In this document: positions 1-12,063 of the stretch, in pieces
Layout: every line of letters starts with the position of its first letter
How positions within the stretch are numbered: the first letter of the stretch is position 1
Assembly (NCBI GenBank): GCA_003118195.1
Contig: BEXV01000329.1
Location: 164,131-228,130, forward strand
Reading direction: 5' to 3'
Source of the DNA: Hemicentrotus pulcherrimus
Taxonomy: Eukaryota > Echinodermata > Echinoidea > Camarodonta > Strongylocentrotidae
DNA: 64,000 nt
The notes under the pieces: generated by a model
Told to the model about the DNA's origin: nothing
Seen by the model: only the letters and a program-made list of their open reading frames with translations
Databases searched by the model: none
Position numbers and translations under genes: made by a program

Positions 1-639
1 AATCCTTGCACTAAAATCTGCAACCCTTTTCCTTTAATCATGACAATATACAGTCTTCAATAGATGTCTTCAAAGTTAATAATTAGCATAGCCATTGTTA
101 TTATTATTTTTTTTTTAAATACCACATCTGTAAAATCACGCACCCGTATTTTATGGATTTTTACATATTTCCTATTTATTTGTTTCTCATATTGCAATCA
201 TTATTGCAAATATTTTCATTAATTATCATTCCGGATGGCAAATTCAGGTACATAAGAGAGGTCTTTTCCTTTTTTCATTGTCGTTATTGTGATTCTTTTA
301 AAAAAAACTAATGATGCTGAAGACCACTTTTTGTATAAACAAGTCCTCCAAAAAATTAAAATCAGGCAAACGTCAAACATTTTCTACAATCAACATTCCA
401 TTATCTATTTCTTTTAAATGCTTTTTAGTAGTATGAGCAAAGAAACAAGGCGCAGTAATTTCATCGAATTGGCATGAACCTGGGAATTCAAAATTACTTA
501 ATTTCACGACAAACATTCATCTTTCTAACCATATTCGTCCGCACCATCTAGTTACGATAGCAGACTTTAACAATTATCAAATAGTGCTCACGACTTTAAA
601 GAAAACGACACATTTTATAACTATAACATTACTTTTATT

Positions 640-960
640 CTTCCATTATTTTCATGCGACGTGCATTCGCACCTGGTTAAGGCGCGGGAAATTGAAGACG
701 TGTCGACGGCTTTCAACTCAGTTACGGGCATTTAATAAAATAATGTATGTGTTTGTGTTTGCAGCCCCCCGAGATCCACTCTCGGGGTAAATTGGCGGGA
801 ACAAGGCGGGCAACACATACCAACTTGTTCAATTACTGCCATTTTTATTTCTTGTGCCGCCTTGCGCGCTAAATGCGCTAAATTTGCCGAGAAAACAAGG
901 GAAACGGCCCCCGCCAAAATGATTACATTATCAAGCCAGCATGGCAGCTATTTAAGCGTC
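640..960. promoter_or_regulatory. GC-richer island with three E2F-like sites inside Emx intron 2
   Basis: Within AT-rich intron sequence this stretch carries GGCGCGGGAAA (681-691), TTGGCGGGAA (792-801) and CCGCCAAA (911-918, reads TTTGGCGG on the minus strand). All three fit the E2F consensus. It also has a perfect 8-bp hairpin (767-787), an E-box CACCTG near 670 and a GCGCGCTAAATGCGC motif near 866. It could be an intronic enhancer or an internal promoter. The role is inference; the motifs are seen directly. Confidence 0.35.
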
Positions 961-2923
961 ATCTGATATACACAAACGGGAGGATAGGGGAAATCGACGG
1001 CGAAAGCAACAGACGGTTTTGGGTTATGATGGTGATGATGTTTGAAAACGTCGCATTAGTGTCAGGCAGATATTTTAGAGAGATAGAGAGAGACGTACGA
1101 AGGGCGTATAATATTATCAAGAAAAAAGGCAGAAAGGGAGCATGCAATGGAGACATCGGGAGAAAAAGTGTATACAGCAATTCGCATTTAATAACGGGCA
1201 GAGCAGCGACGACAATATACGGCCGTTTTGTCGCGAAAATTTATTTATTGTTGCAGGTTGGGTTTCCGCCTTGAAAAATAATTTTGGGTTGTTATACAAT
1301 TACACGAACCTCGACTCATTCTCGGCTAGTCTAGCGTTTATGATAAGATATTATTTCATTAGTTACACCGTGCCCGCCCGCTTAATGACCGCTGAAATCA
1401 GCAAGCAATGAAACTTGAGATTTATTTCCTCGCAAGACATGATTATGTTTTGTAGAAGATACGAGGAAGAAAGCTAACCACCAACCGAACCGCCTCCTTC
1501 GCTCCATCTTTCTACCAATCACCTCTCCTTGACAATGATTTGCGCCTTCCATCCCTATAGCTAACTCGTAATATCCTCCTTCGAATTTTCAAGAAATATT
1601 TGTTCCTGGTGCTATTTACCCCTGATAAGCCCGTTTATTCAAATAACAAATTAAAAGGGACTTTCCTTTCTTTCGATCTACCATCGTATATTTTCGCCTC
1701 TTTCCATTTTCTCAGCAAATACAATTATTTTTCGTTTTATATTCTTCATCTCTCTTTTCGAACACCACCTTTTACGTTCCCCATTTCCCCTTCGTTATTC
1801 CCACATATTTCCTAGCCTATTTCTTCTTCTTTTACATTTCATGATTATTCCATCTTTTGAATCTTTCGCTTTAATTTCCCCCTTTTTCAGCATTCGTCTG
1901 GGTTTACTTTTTAAATGAGTATTCATGAATTGATTAATATACAAAAAGCGAATATCGTGTTCACTTCTTTCATGCATGCTAAAAGAAACTTTCACATAAT
2001 CAAACTTGGAGGGGAGTGTACATGCATTGTTGGTATGGATCATAATGGAGAAAACTCTCCAATTAAGATTTATTTCATAAACTGTATTTATTCGTCTCTA
2101 TTTCGTAAAAGAAATAGCTTGCGGAGAAAGAAACTCTTCAAATTAATGAAATAGCAGAGGTCGTCGAAATATAAATAACACACCCCGCAAAATTATACGC
2201 GATGTCTAAAACAAAATTATACTTTAAATTCGCAAAAGACATTTGATCATTCCATCTTGCTGATTTAAGTTAATTATCTGATGGGTGCTATACCGAGTCA
2301 ACCACTCAAATGAATACACTTGTAATTAAAGTTAACCTTAGTTTTGCTAATTAAATTTGACGCGACCGCGGAGAAATATTACATACCTAATATTTACAGT
2401 GTTTTATTGCTTAATCTTGTGTAACACATTTCAAAGTTTATTGAATTAGATTACCATTTGAGAATGGGAAAGGTATCTCATTTATGTTGGAAAAAATCTC
2501 AAATGCACAATTTACAACAGTTTATACATTTATCTTTCCCACTTCTATTAAATTAAAATATCATTTTACGATGTACCAGTTTTCCACAAGCAGCGTTTTA
2601 TGTGTGTTATCAGAACGATTCTATTTCATTCCTCGATAAATGTCATTTATTGTTTTAGTTCAGAAAGTTAATCTTTCCTTTTTTAAAAGAAATTGAACTT
2701 AGTGTTTAAAATGAACTTGAACACATGACTGAAAGTTTGTAATAAATTAAGGGGAGGTATAAATCGAGTAAATAATATCATTTCGCGTTCGTAATGACAA
2801 AACAGGGTAATCTTAATTACTTTTTACAACTTAGTGAGTAATAGATTTATAGTTCGAAACTATCGCTATCTTACTCTGAAAGTACTTTAAGGATTTAATT
2901 ATTATTATTAATATACATATATA

Positions 2924-3161
2924 TTTTTTTTTTTTGGGGGGGTGTTACCTTAAAAGAGGATCTTAACACAAGGTTACATTGACAAGTTGTTTTCATTTTG
3001 TAACAAATAAATTATGCTTTGTGCTACAATGTTCAAAGGATTTTTTTTTTTGCTCACTATTCTAAAAGATGTCTCTTTACAAAATTAAATTAAAGATAAC
3101 CTTATTTGTTCTTCTTCGCCATTTAGCCATTTAATTTTATTTTTTTTTTGGGGGGGGGGGG
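2924..3161 (+). repeat. Two T-run/G-run tracts flanking about 200 bases
   Basis: T12 followed by G7 occurs at 2924-2942, and T10 followed by G12 at 3140-3161, in the same orientation. This homopolymer-switch pattern recurs near repeat fragments elsewhere in the window. Confidence 0.6.
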
Positions 3162-3239
3162 ATGGTGAATGTGATAAATGGAAGCCAAATCCACGATGGA
3201 ACTAATTAATCTCCATAAAGAAGTGAGATTTTAGGATAT

Positions 3240-3245
3240 ACTTAC
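3240..3245 (-). other. Emx: Splice donor of Emx coding exon 2
   Basis: GTAAGT follows CAA (Gln256, homeodomain position 44) directly. This is the expected position of the intron that interrupts helix 3 in Emx genes. Confidence 0.93.
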
Positions 3246-3424
3246 TTGTGTTTCTGTGAGGTTTAGACTCGCTGCCAGTTGTTTTCTCTCTGCGCCAACC
3301 ACATAATGGTTTTTTTCGAAGGCATTTTCTAGTCGGAGGAGCTGGGAAGGAGAAAAAGCCGTCCTGATTCTCTTGGGTTTCCTGAAGGGGTGTTGGAGAA
3401 AGAATCCACCGTTTGGAAGATCAC
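3246..3424 (-). CDS. Emx: Emx homeobox transcription factor, coding exon 2 (homeodomain residues 1-44)
   Basis: This 179-base exon was too short for simple ORF listing and was found by translating the minus strand. It supplies two bases of codon 197, then 59 codons starting [15 protein letters not shown] and ending [11 protein letters not shown]. It holds the homeodomain arm and helices 1-2 with Emx-diagnostic stretches [18 protein letters not shown] and [16 protein letters not shown]. Proline 213 is homeodomain position 1, Arg217 is position 5 and Phe220 position 8. The exon stops exactly after Gln256, homeodomain position 44, in phase 0. This is the intron position known in Emx genes, so WFQNR and the DNA-reading residues 47, 50, 51 and 54 are in the next exon. 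The acceptor is a good pyrimidine tract ending CTTTCAG, and the donor is CAA followed by GTAAGT. I read 1-3245 on the minus strand and found no exon encoding the expected VKVWFQNRR continuation, so the gene runs off the left edge. Confidence 0.96.
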
Positions 3425-3450
3425 CTGAAAGAGAGAAAGAAAAAAAATCA
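3425..3450 (-). other. Emx: Splice acceptor of Emx coding exon 2
   Basis: The minus strand shows a long pyrimidine run (TTTTTTTTCTTTCTCTCTTT) ending in CAG immediately before the first exon base at 3424. The phase agrees with the exon 1 donor. Confidence 0.93.
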
Positions 3451-3870
3451 TCGTTAATTATATTAAAATAGTATTTAGGAAAATATCACAACAGAAATAG
3501 TTGTGAAACACTGAAAATTCGAATCTAAATATTCATGATTGTTGCCACAACGAATATTGTACTAGAATATTTTGGAAGATGTTTTTAGAGAGAATGTGCA
3601 CCGCTGGAATGTGGCCTCATTTACCAAGAATAGAATTACAGATGAGCCTAATAACAAATATCCAATGATGGTTTTAGTGACATCGTTATTGTGAAAATGA
3701 CAGACTTTCAAATCATTAGAAGGTTATATTGAAATTAGAATATTGAAATATTGTACCATTTTCAATTAGAAAGAAAAGAGAGAAAGTGAATTCGTTTGAG
3801 CCGAATGTAAAATTTGGGAGAAACTTTCAAAAGAAAGTGGAAAAAGGGAACGGGGAAAAGTGAAGAAACA

Positions 3871-3920
3871 GAAAGAGAGAGGGAGAGAGAGAGAGGGGGA
3901 GAGGGGAGAGGGGGAGAGAT
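3871..3920 (+). repeat. GA-rich purine tract
   Basis: About 50 bases of nearly pure GA/GGGGA repeat in Emx intron 1. Confidence 0.85.
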
Positions 3921-4052
3921 GTTGGGAGCGTGGGATGAAGATGATAGTCGTTAGACAAGATTTACACAGCAGACGAGAAGTGTGATAGCGATACCCACTC
4001 CGAGTCGCAACCTGTCATCGATCGGCGGTATCGGCCTGCATGTTTTTATCTT

Positions 4053-4077
4053 GTCTCTCTCTCTCTCCTTCTCTCTC
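4053..4077 (+). repeat. TC microsatellite
   Basis: Short interrupted (TC)n tract in Emx intron 1. Confidence 0.8.
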
Positions 4078-7000
4078 GCACTCTGAGTGCTAGTGACTAT
4101 CTCATCGCAAGGACGATGACAAGCTGGGAAGAGTAACTTAAGCCAGGCATAAGTGGCCAAGTGCAAGCATTTGCATTTGATGTCAGTTACAGAGTCACTC
4201 TCCACCGTCTTGCATTAAAGAAGTGGCCGAAACAAGGATTTAGATGGACAATGATTTTGGAGGGGGAAACATTTTTATGACAACAAATATTACTAGGCAA
4301 AACGGTCTAGTTATCATGATTATAGTTACTCGACAATACCAGTGTATAAACCATTAAATCACTATATGAGTCAAATATTTGTTATAAACATTCATTTTCA
4401 TTGTGGAAAATGAAAATCCGATTCATTTTCATATCATGATGCCTTCCACTAGGTTCACAAAAGCTGAAAGGAGACTTGATATATTAGGCATGTGTCATCG
4501 TTTACAATTTGATTTCTAATTATGCAGAAATGTGAAAGATGATGGATGTTCATTACTTGATTGCAATCTCTTCTGTCTATATTCCTATCACGCATGTGAA
4601 CCGCAAATAGATGGTGTTAGAAATGACTATCGCCCTCTGTGTCCAAAAACACCCAAACCTCTACCAGCAGTGCACTGCTTTGAGGCAAACCCTTCATTGG
4701 CTCTCTTATTCTCTCCCACAGGGCTGGCGGTCGCAACACCGGCAGCGCCCCGCTAGCTCGTCCAATGCCAGTGTAAGCACACGAACGGGCTAATCAAACA
4801 TCTCACGCAATTCACACTTGTTCCTAATCACCGGCGAGATGTTGTTTCTGCGGCAGATTACAAGACTATTATCCAGACCTATTAGTAAATCTATCCTTAT
4901 TCCATTTCAAAGGAATACCGCCACCCTCTCTCCTCGTGCCCTCTTTCTCTTTCCGATGCTTGGGTGTGGTACAAACACCTTTTACAGCGAGCCTCTGCAG
5001 GGTCTGCCCTATGAAGTTGTTTTCCTCATCAAGTGCTAAAGATATAGCCCCGAAGGACGTGACAATAAATAACATGGTGTAAACGGTGTTTACAGCCTAT
5101 GATACGGACCACCATTAGCTAGATAAATTGAGAGGAGATAGCCCGCTTTACTTGTAGAGTAGAGACAAATAATCTTCATCCTTAAAATGATGATGACGAT
5201 AATAATGAGAGGGAGGAAAGATGTGTTTGTGGGTGCTAGTACAATGTTTGTTGATGCGGAGTGTAGATGCAAGGCCCCGACACACTCATCGGTGTATTTC
5301 TGAACTCAAACCCTACGCCACACACGCTGTAGCTTATTATGTTGTTGTAATTATTTCAGGAAAAGAATATGCTCTATACTGAACAGGTATAATTATTCAT
5401 AATATTTTTCAGGATATTCGCTGAAAATGCTTGTTTAGAACATTTACAAAAAAGAGCCTCGGTTCAAAGGAAGATATGACAAAATCCTATACACTAAAAC
5501 AAAGGTCCTTTCCAAAAATTGAAAGATAAATTGTATTACATTTTCTCTAACTCCTGAAAATATATAAGTTATTAGTTTCTGTATTGTATTTCTTAAATCG
5601 AGTATTTCTATTGTGTGATTTTACTTTGTACACTCTATTAAATAAGTAATCATAAGAATTTAAGAATTCGTGTCTTAGTTACAAAATAATTCTTTGTACT
5701 GCTTCAAACAAAAACAAAGGTCATGTAATGAATTAAAAAAAATACAATTAATTAATACAATTAATACAATCTTGTTTGTTCTCATGCAATGAATTCAAGT
5801 CACTTGTTTCTAATGACTAGAGAATTTACATAAAATCCCCATACACATTTATCTTAACAAATAAAATGATCCCAGGAATTTGAATAGGTCATCGTCAAAG
5901 GTAACAACATCAACAAACCTCTTGAATTTTGTTTTAATTATATCGATATGTTAGTATGAATCAGAAGAACAACGTGTGATTCGTTTATTCTTTAGGTCTA
6001 TAGTGTTTATCAAAATGAAGTATGCAAGAAAAAACAAGCAAACGTACATTCTGTTATTGTGTCTGCGCTAAATGACTTTGAGTCTCACCTAATGTTTCCT
6101 TCGTCGGTGGAAAAAAAGACATCTCGGATATTATTTCATAGTTTAGAATAACAACGGATTTGTAAAAATCTATTCTTATACATTATTATGTTTGTGTTTT
6201 GTGAGTCGACATTTTGTGTCATTAACTACCAATAGAACAAGAAAATACGTATCAAATTATTTCAAAAATATAAAAACACACTACACAGACAACAAAGGAC
6301 CGATGGGGTTATAGGGGTATGAAAATGCATTCAATCTGTCAGCAATACTTGAACAAACAAACTAATATACCGGTCAAAAAGCATTCTCACAGCCCATTTT
6401 CACGGCAGAATTGCATCGGTCTACCGCCGAGACAAGTAAACTGGGAACAATTATTGTATTGAAAGAGTAACAGGATAATTAGGTACGCTGAAGTTGACGT
6501 GAATGCCTATCTACGACTTGAACTCAACACGTTTTTAGAAAAGCGTTTTCAGTTGTAGTGAAAAGAGAATCTAGTAGCTTAGAGCGTGGGTACATACACA
6601 TAAAAGCGGAGCGTACTGGTGTTACTGCTATACACGGTATTACTTCTACCCCATTTACTAACCAGTCTACAGAGGCAATTCCTAAAAATAGCAGAAAAAA
6701 AAAAGCTTATGCCAACAGAGTTTGATTTTACACTATTCAGTATCATGCATCATTGCGTTAATAAATATGAGAAAATTCATACGCTTGCCTTCGTATCAAT
6801 AAGTAAGAGATTTTCCCCGTCTGGAATCACTTTTTACTTGTAATTCATACATTATGCAATACCACTGGAGTCTATTTGTGTTTGGGTATACCTTATAAAT
6901 TTTTGTTAAAGCTATACAAACTGTCATTCACTACAACTAATGTTTGATATCAAAGAAAATAATAAATGTGAATGTTTAACAATAAGATAAGACATAAATT

Positions 7001-7670
7001 CAAGATGATTTGGCGAATGCATTATTATTCTTATTAAACACTTAAGCATCATGCTAAACGAGACTCCTGTTTTGTCTTCTCCTTTTTGGAAATCAGCCCA
7101 ACTAACTATGGGGATGATAATGAATTACTAAAAAACAAAACATCAGTCTCCCATCAACTATGATTTTATTTTATAGTTAGGTAAAAGTACAGATCGATTA
7201 GGAACGTATGTTTTTCGAGTACAAATGATGCACAGTTTGGGAGTATGATATGCATGTACAACCATGCCGTGATAAATAAGCGACATTGCCAAAGACATCC
7301 TACAATATTGTAATATTTTAATACACATCGTGGATAGAAATCATATATTATAAATATTACACCATTAATGTAGGAAAATAAGGGTGTCATAATATGTATG
7401 AGGTAGAAATAATCTTACGACTTTATTAAAGTGATATGTAGTCAGATATCTTTTGCTATCCAGAGGCCTATGGACTAAACTATATGGGATCTAAACAAAT
7501 GTAACGATTACGATGTCATTACAGTCTCATTAACATGGTGTGCTGCATCTTCGGCGTATATTACATAGAGAATAATAAAGATCAGAAGAAAAGGTATAGT
7601 AAATCACCATCACCTCACTCTCCGAACAAATCTTGTATCATTGAACATTGATTCTCATCATGTAGAGCTA

Positions 7671-7807
7671 TTAACCCTTTCGTCATGCTAATCCCTTCTA
7701 TCTCTCCCGAACATATTGGTGGAAACATGATTACAACCTCATTAAAGGAGCTATTATCAACCATTTAGGAGATTACTGAAGAGGATTCTGAGCCCGTGAA
7801 AGGGTAA
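7671..7807. mobile_element. Possible short TIR element beginning TTAACCCTTTCG
   Basis: The left end TTAACCCTTTCGTCA and the right end GTGAAAGGGTAA are imperfect inverted repeats of about 10 bases, 137 bases apart. The TTAACCC start is the arrangement seen at piggyBac-type ends. The same 15-base left end recurs at 43378-43392. Short and degenerate, so tentative. Confidence 0.3.
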
Positions 7808-8990
7808 TTTGCAATGATAAAAAAGTAAAATGGGGCCACACCAGAAGTTAGGCCCATTGAAACCATGTTACGTTTCCTAGTCAAAGGCGCTTTTGTGAGC
7901 GGAGTTCTTAAAGCGAGAAAAGCTCTTTAAACACTTTCAAACAGCGCGCGGATAAGAGGTCTAATTAATTTACATTAGGGGAGGCCCATTCAAATGAACT
8001 TTTCCTTCACTGGCTTCACAAAGGAGCTGTCGGTGTAATCAACTTCACGTCGTTTCTCTTTCTTCCATCTACAATTCAAGATCCCTTTCCTATCAAACAT
8101 TATAAAAGGGTGTAACACCATTGTGAGCTCGGTATACTAGTATTGAAAGTTTGTCGGCTGGTATTCGTGTATTGTTAGCGTCCACTCCGCCTCAAGCTTG
8201 GCTTCAAACCTCGAGCGAGTTTCTGTTCTCTCCTTCTCTCACCCCTTTTTGCTTCTCTTCTACGTCTTAAGCTTTATACAAGAATCTACCACAATTAATC
8301 CGCTATTCAATGAGAGTTAACGAAGTCACAATGATGGTCAAAATAAAGGAAAGGCTCCCTTAAACTGCAGTAATTGGTTTTCAAGCTCCCCATTATGGGA
8401 TACACAAGAACGCGTTAATTAGTCCTTAATAATGGCGAATTTTGCGATTTGTATCAATCTACATGCATTAACATCCATTAAGTAGAAAATACTTTTGAAG
8501 ACCAGGTAATAAAGGAGAGAGAGGGGGTGGAGAGAAAGGGTACAGAGACGGGGATATGACGAGAAGGCAAAGCGAAAAAGTTTCGTGCAGAAAGAACAAT
8601 TTATTTTTGTTAAATTTATTTATTTATGTATACTACAGGGAACAGGAGAAACGGGCACAGAGCCTGCATACAATGGGACATTAACGATAGAAAGAGATAA
8701 CCATTTTGTTTTTAATAGTTTGGAATGCCGATGCAAATACAGACACAACAGACATCAAAACCCTTTGAAAGAGACGTGCAAGCGATATAATCCAATGACC
8801 ATTGCATCTTATCGATTAAAATCAGGGACCTTCTATTTTTTCTTTCTTAACACCTCTTTTGTCATTGTTGTGTCATAGTACTGGACAAGCACATTAGCAA
8901 CCACATGACAATGTGACCAAACGAAGGACATCGGCATGGGCACGAAATCTGGGGGCAATGCCCTCTAGATCCTCCTGCAAGGACCCAGAA

Positions 8991-9143
8991 AGAGGGTGAG
9001 AGAAACAGGGGGACGAGACGAGAGAGGGAAAAGGGAAGAACACGAAGAGGAAGACAAAAAGAAGAAAAAGAAGGGGAAGAAGAGGAAAAGAAGAATAAGA
9101 TGAACAAGAAGAATAAGAGAAAGAGAGAGAGCAAGACCCCAGC

Positions 9144-9182
<39 letters not shown>
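8991..9182 (+). repeat. Long purine tract ending in a GA microsatellite
   Basis: Roughly 190 bases are overwhelmingly A/G on the plus strand, ending in (GA)n at 9146-9181. The minus-strand reading frame through it is an artefact of Ser/Leu codons. Confidence 0.85.
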
Positions 9183-9494
9183 AATAGTAATAATAATCAA
9201 GAGGCTGGCTGCATGATGTCCGCTATCTTTCTGCCAGCTTAGTGATAATCTTTGGTTACTTGTATCGAATTGGGATTTACTTAAGTCTCCTAGAACTATT
9301 ACATTTTTGTTTGTCTGCAAGTCTGTCCTATATATAAACCCAGCATGATAATGTATTTCCTTAATTTCCCTCTATTTTTCTCATTTTCTTCACTCTCTTT
9401 ATCGAATTGGTTTATTATATAGAGGACACTTAGGTCTATAATCACGGTTTATCGTACATGAGTTAAGAGTAAAACATGTTGTTTTTGTTTCTTT

Positions 9495-9495
9495 N
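9495..9495. other. Ambiguous base in a T-run/G-run
   Basis: A single N sits between TTT and G7, probably an uncalled homopolymer base. Confidence 0.95.
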
Positions 9496-12057
9496 GGGGG
9501 GGTAACATAGAATAGGTGAGAAGGAATTACAGACAGGGTGAGAGATGGAGAGAAAGAGAGAGAAAGTAATGTGTATTTACACAATGGAATGTTAAGGGAT
9601 TTAGAAAACATCGCATAAATTAATTCGCGAATAGTAGTTGAGAATCATGGAGGTTAAAAATCAACCTTGTATAACACGTAATCGCATCTACAAATGTAAG
9701 CATGCCAAAATGTAAGCCTATTTCTGTCCCCTGGCTCAATATGAAGGAAACTTTAATTTACTTTACAAAACCAAGACATATTTATTACGTTTGCGGTGAT
9801 CTTTCAAGAGCTTCTGATACTTTTTTTAAAATGATCATCATCAAGACATATAGAGGGTCCATAAAGAAATAAAGTATGATTTGTTTTATTTTGTGTATGA
9901 TTGTTCAATTTCAAGGCATAATCCAATTCATATAATATTTTTTAAAAGTGCGATATCTAGAGTAGTGCTGATAAAAATTCCACCATACTACCATGCATTT
10001 TCACTACATCATGACCACATAATTAGTATCATAATCTACAGACTTTCATCATCATCTTACATGACACAAAAATACAACAATGGTGTTCAAATAAGGCATT
10101 ATAATATGTATTATTACTTTCTTTTCCTCTGCATTTTTTTAAAGTTCAGAATAAATTATTGCGATAAAAAGAGACACCAAACAGTGTATATTTGTAATGA
10201 ATACAGCAGTATTGATGATCATTATTCCCCGGGTTAAATACATCAACCAAAAACAAAGTTAATATTGTTTGTCTTATCATAAAATTATCAACAAAAAATG
10301 TGAATTGAATTGAAGTTTTAATCAAACTGTAGGGAAATAATTTTCTTCACCTGTCTTACATTAAGAACATTAATGGAAAACTATTTCTATTCAGGCTGGT
10401 TGTAATAAAATTGTTACAGGTAAAACAGAATCCAGTTCAACGGAATATAAAAAGAATATTTTTTTCTTCGATCGGACAAAGTAAGCTGACGAGAAAAAAA
10501 CAACAACAAAAACATAAACAATGTTTTGATCACAACTCATGTGCACTATCTGTTAATACCAAGATAAGAAATATCTTGTGCATTGGTATGAACAAACAAA
10601 ATAATACCCGATAATGTAAACAGAGCCAAGTAAAATGGAAAACGTAAAGAAATGATAATGAATAGTCAACAAATTGTCAAAAGAGGAGAATAATCACAGT
10701 TTTCGTAATAAAAATCGACGTCACTCCATCATTATTTTCCCCGGTAGCAGATTAATATTGATTTGTTTACACATGTCTTGTACACTGTACCTAGTCTCGT
10801 GTTTGACTAGTCACCATGTAGTGTCAGAATGACGACTCCATTCAAATGTTAATAATCCAAAAGTGACACGACTATACTTCTATTAAACCCACAATATGTA
10901 AGCTAAAGGTGTTTATTCTTATGTATGATAGTATTCATGTTTAGTTATGCGAGTATGATTCCTATTTTCGTGATTGACAAGTTGTCAATGGTCAGCAAAC
11001 TAACCGATTCTTACACCATAATCGGGTTATTGAAATGCATCTGCTAATCTGTCGATATTGGTTGAAATATTTCTGCATCCAATCGGTTCTCGAATAATAT
11101 ACAACTTATTCAAGAAAAAAACATTTCTGAATCATGTTAATGTGACAAAAGACAAGTTTCTTTGTAGAATGTTTATCAAAAAGACAGAGTGAATTTTCTT
11201 CATAAAATATTCAGACTGAACATTTTATAATAATACATTCGTGAAGTAGAACATATTGTGGCAACGTCTAACATAATTGATAAATAATTAGACCAACACT
11301 TTGCCCCCCTCAAAAACAAGTAGAAAAAAAGGATATATATTATAGAGAAATTCGCAAAAACAGAACTTTAATATGAGAGAGAAAAAAATACTAATTTTTT
11401 TACAGAAAATAAAATAGTTGTGCTGGATTTCTACTGAAGAACATCTGACATATTATTTAAACACTTTACTGGTGATAAAATAACACCCCACAAATCGACA
11501 AACTGATTTACAGTAGTTTGAAAAAATAGTTTGATAAATAATACTACTAAGAGCAATTTTTTTCAAATGTATAGGCTCATCCCAAGTAAACAATATGATC
11601 ATATATTATGAAAAAGGGATTTATTTACAGGTTTTACAAAGTCAATGAGTACCTTCTATTTGATATTATTTTGGGGATTGGTGGTGGACACATCGTTTAT
11701 CGCATTGTTGCATATTATTCATTTTGCAAATTGATAGCATAAGATATTTGTAATATAATTCGACAATTTAAAACAAAAAGGACAAATTCTAGATCTAATC
11801 TGATATTTATGAATGAATGAAGATTACATATATATACTGGCAATATCCCTTATCGACAGACTTAAGTTTAGAAGAAAAATAAGGTGCTTCAGATTAAACT
11901 GATCTTGAAATGTAAACATCGGATTATGGGTAGGTGTTGAGTTTCTGTCAGCAGGATAAGCTATAGTAAAGCGTTATTGTAGACTGTTAATGATATATCA
12001 CAGTTAGAAGGGAAGGAAAATGATTTCGAAAGATTAAATGATCATCTTACAAATCTG

Positions 12058-12063
12058 ACTCAC
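12058..12063 (-). other. Emx: Splice donor of Emx coding exon 1
   Basis: The minus strand reads CCCAG then GTGAGT, close to the metazoan consensus. It splits codon 197 after its first base, and the phase matches the two leading bases of exon 2. Confidence 0.93.

Larger units (their letters stand above)
1..3245 (-). other. Emx: Emx intron 2 (partial, runs off the window)
   Basis: This is the intron that splits the homeobox between positions 44 and 45, starting with donor GTAAGT at 3245-3240. At least 3.2 kb lies in the window and no acceptor plus WFQNR-coding exon is visible. Most of it is AT-rich and featureless. Exceptions are a GC-richer island at about 640-960 with E2F-like sites and two T-run/G-run tracts near its 5' end (2924-2942 and 3140-3161). 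Short ORFs here show no protein similarity that I recognise. Confidence 0.85.
3425..12063 (-). other. Emx: Emx intron 1 (8.6 kb)
   Basis: This phase-1 intron lies between coding exons 1 and 2, with donor GTGAGT at 12063-12058 and acceptor TTTCAG at 3430-3425. It is mostly AT-rich unique sequence. It contains purine tracts (3871-3920, 8991-9182), a small TC tract (4053-4077), a possible short inverted-repeat element (7671-7807), and a stretch at about 7840-8460 with several homeodomain-type cores (TAATTAA, TTAATTAG) that might be regulatory. One N is at 9495. No other exon was recognised on either strand. Confidence 0.85.

Noticed and set aside
1..3245. Emx exon 3 (WFQNR coding)
   Set aside because: Searched on the minus strand for the expected continuation and its acceptor; not found, so it is placed outside the window.
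8862..9320. 152-codon minus-strand ORF
   Set aside because: Ser/Leu/Phe-rich translation of the purine tract at 8991-9182.
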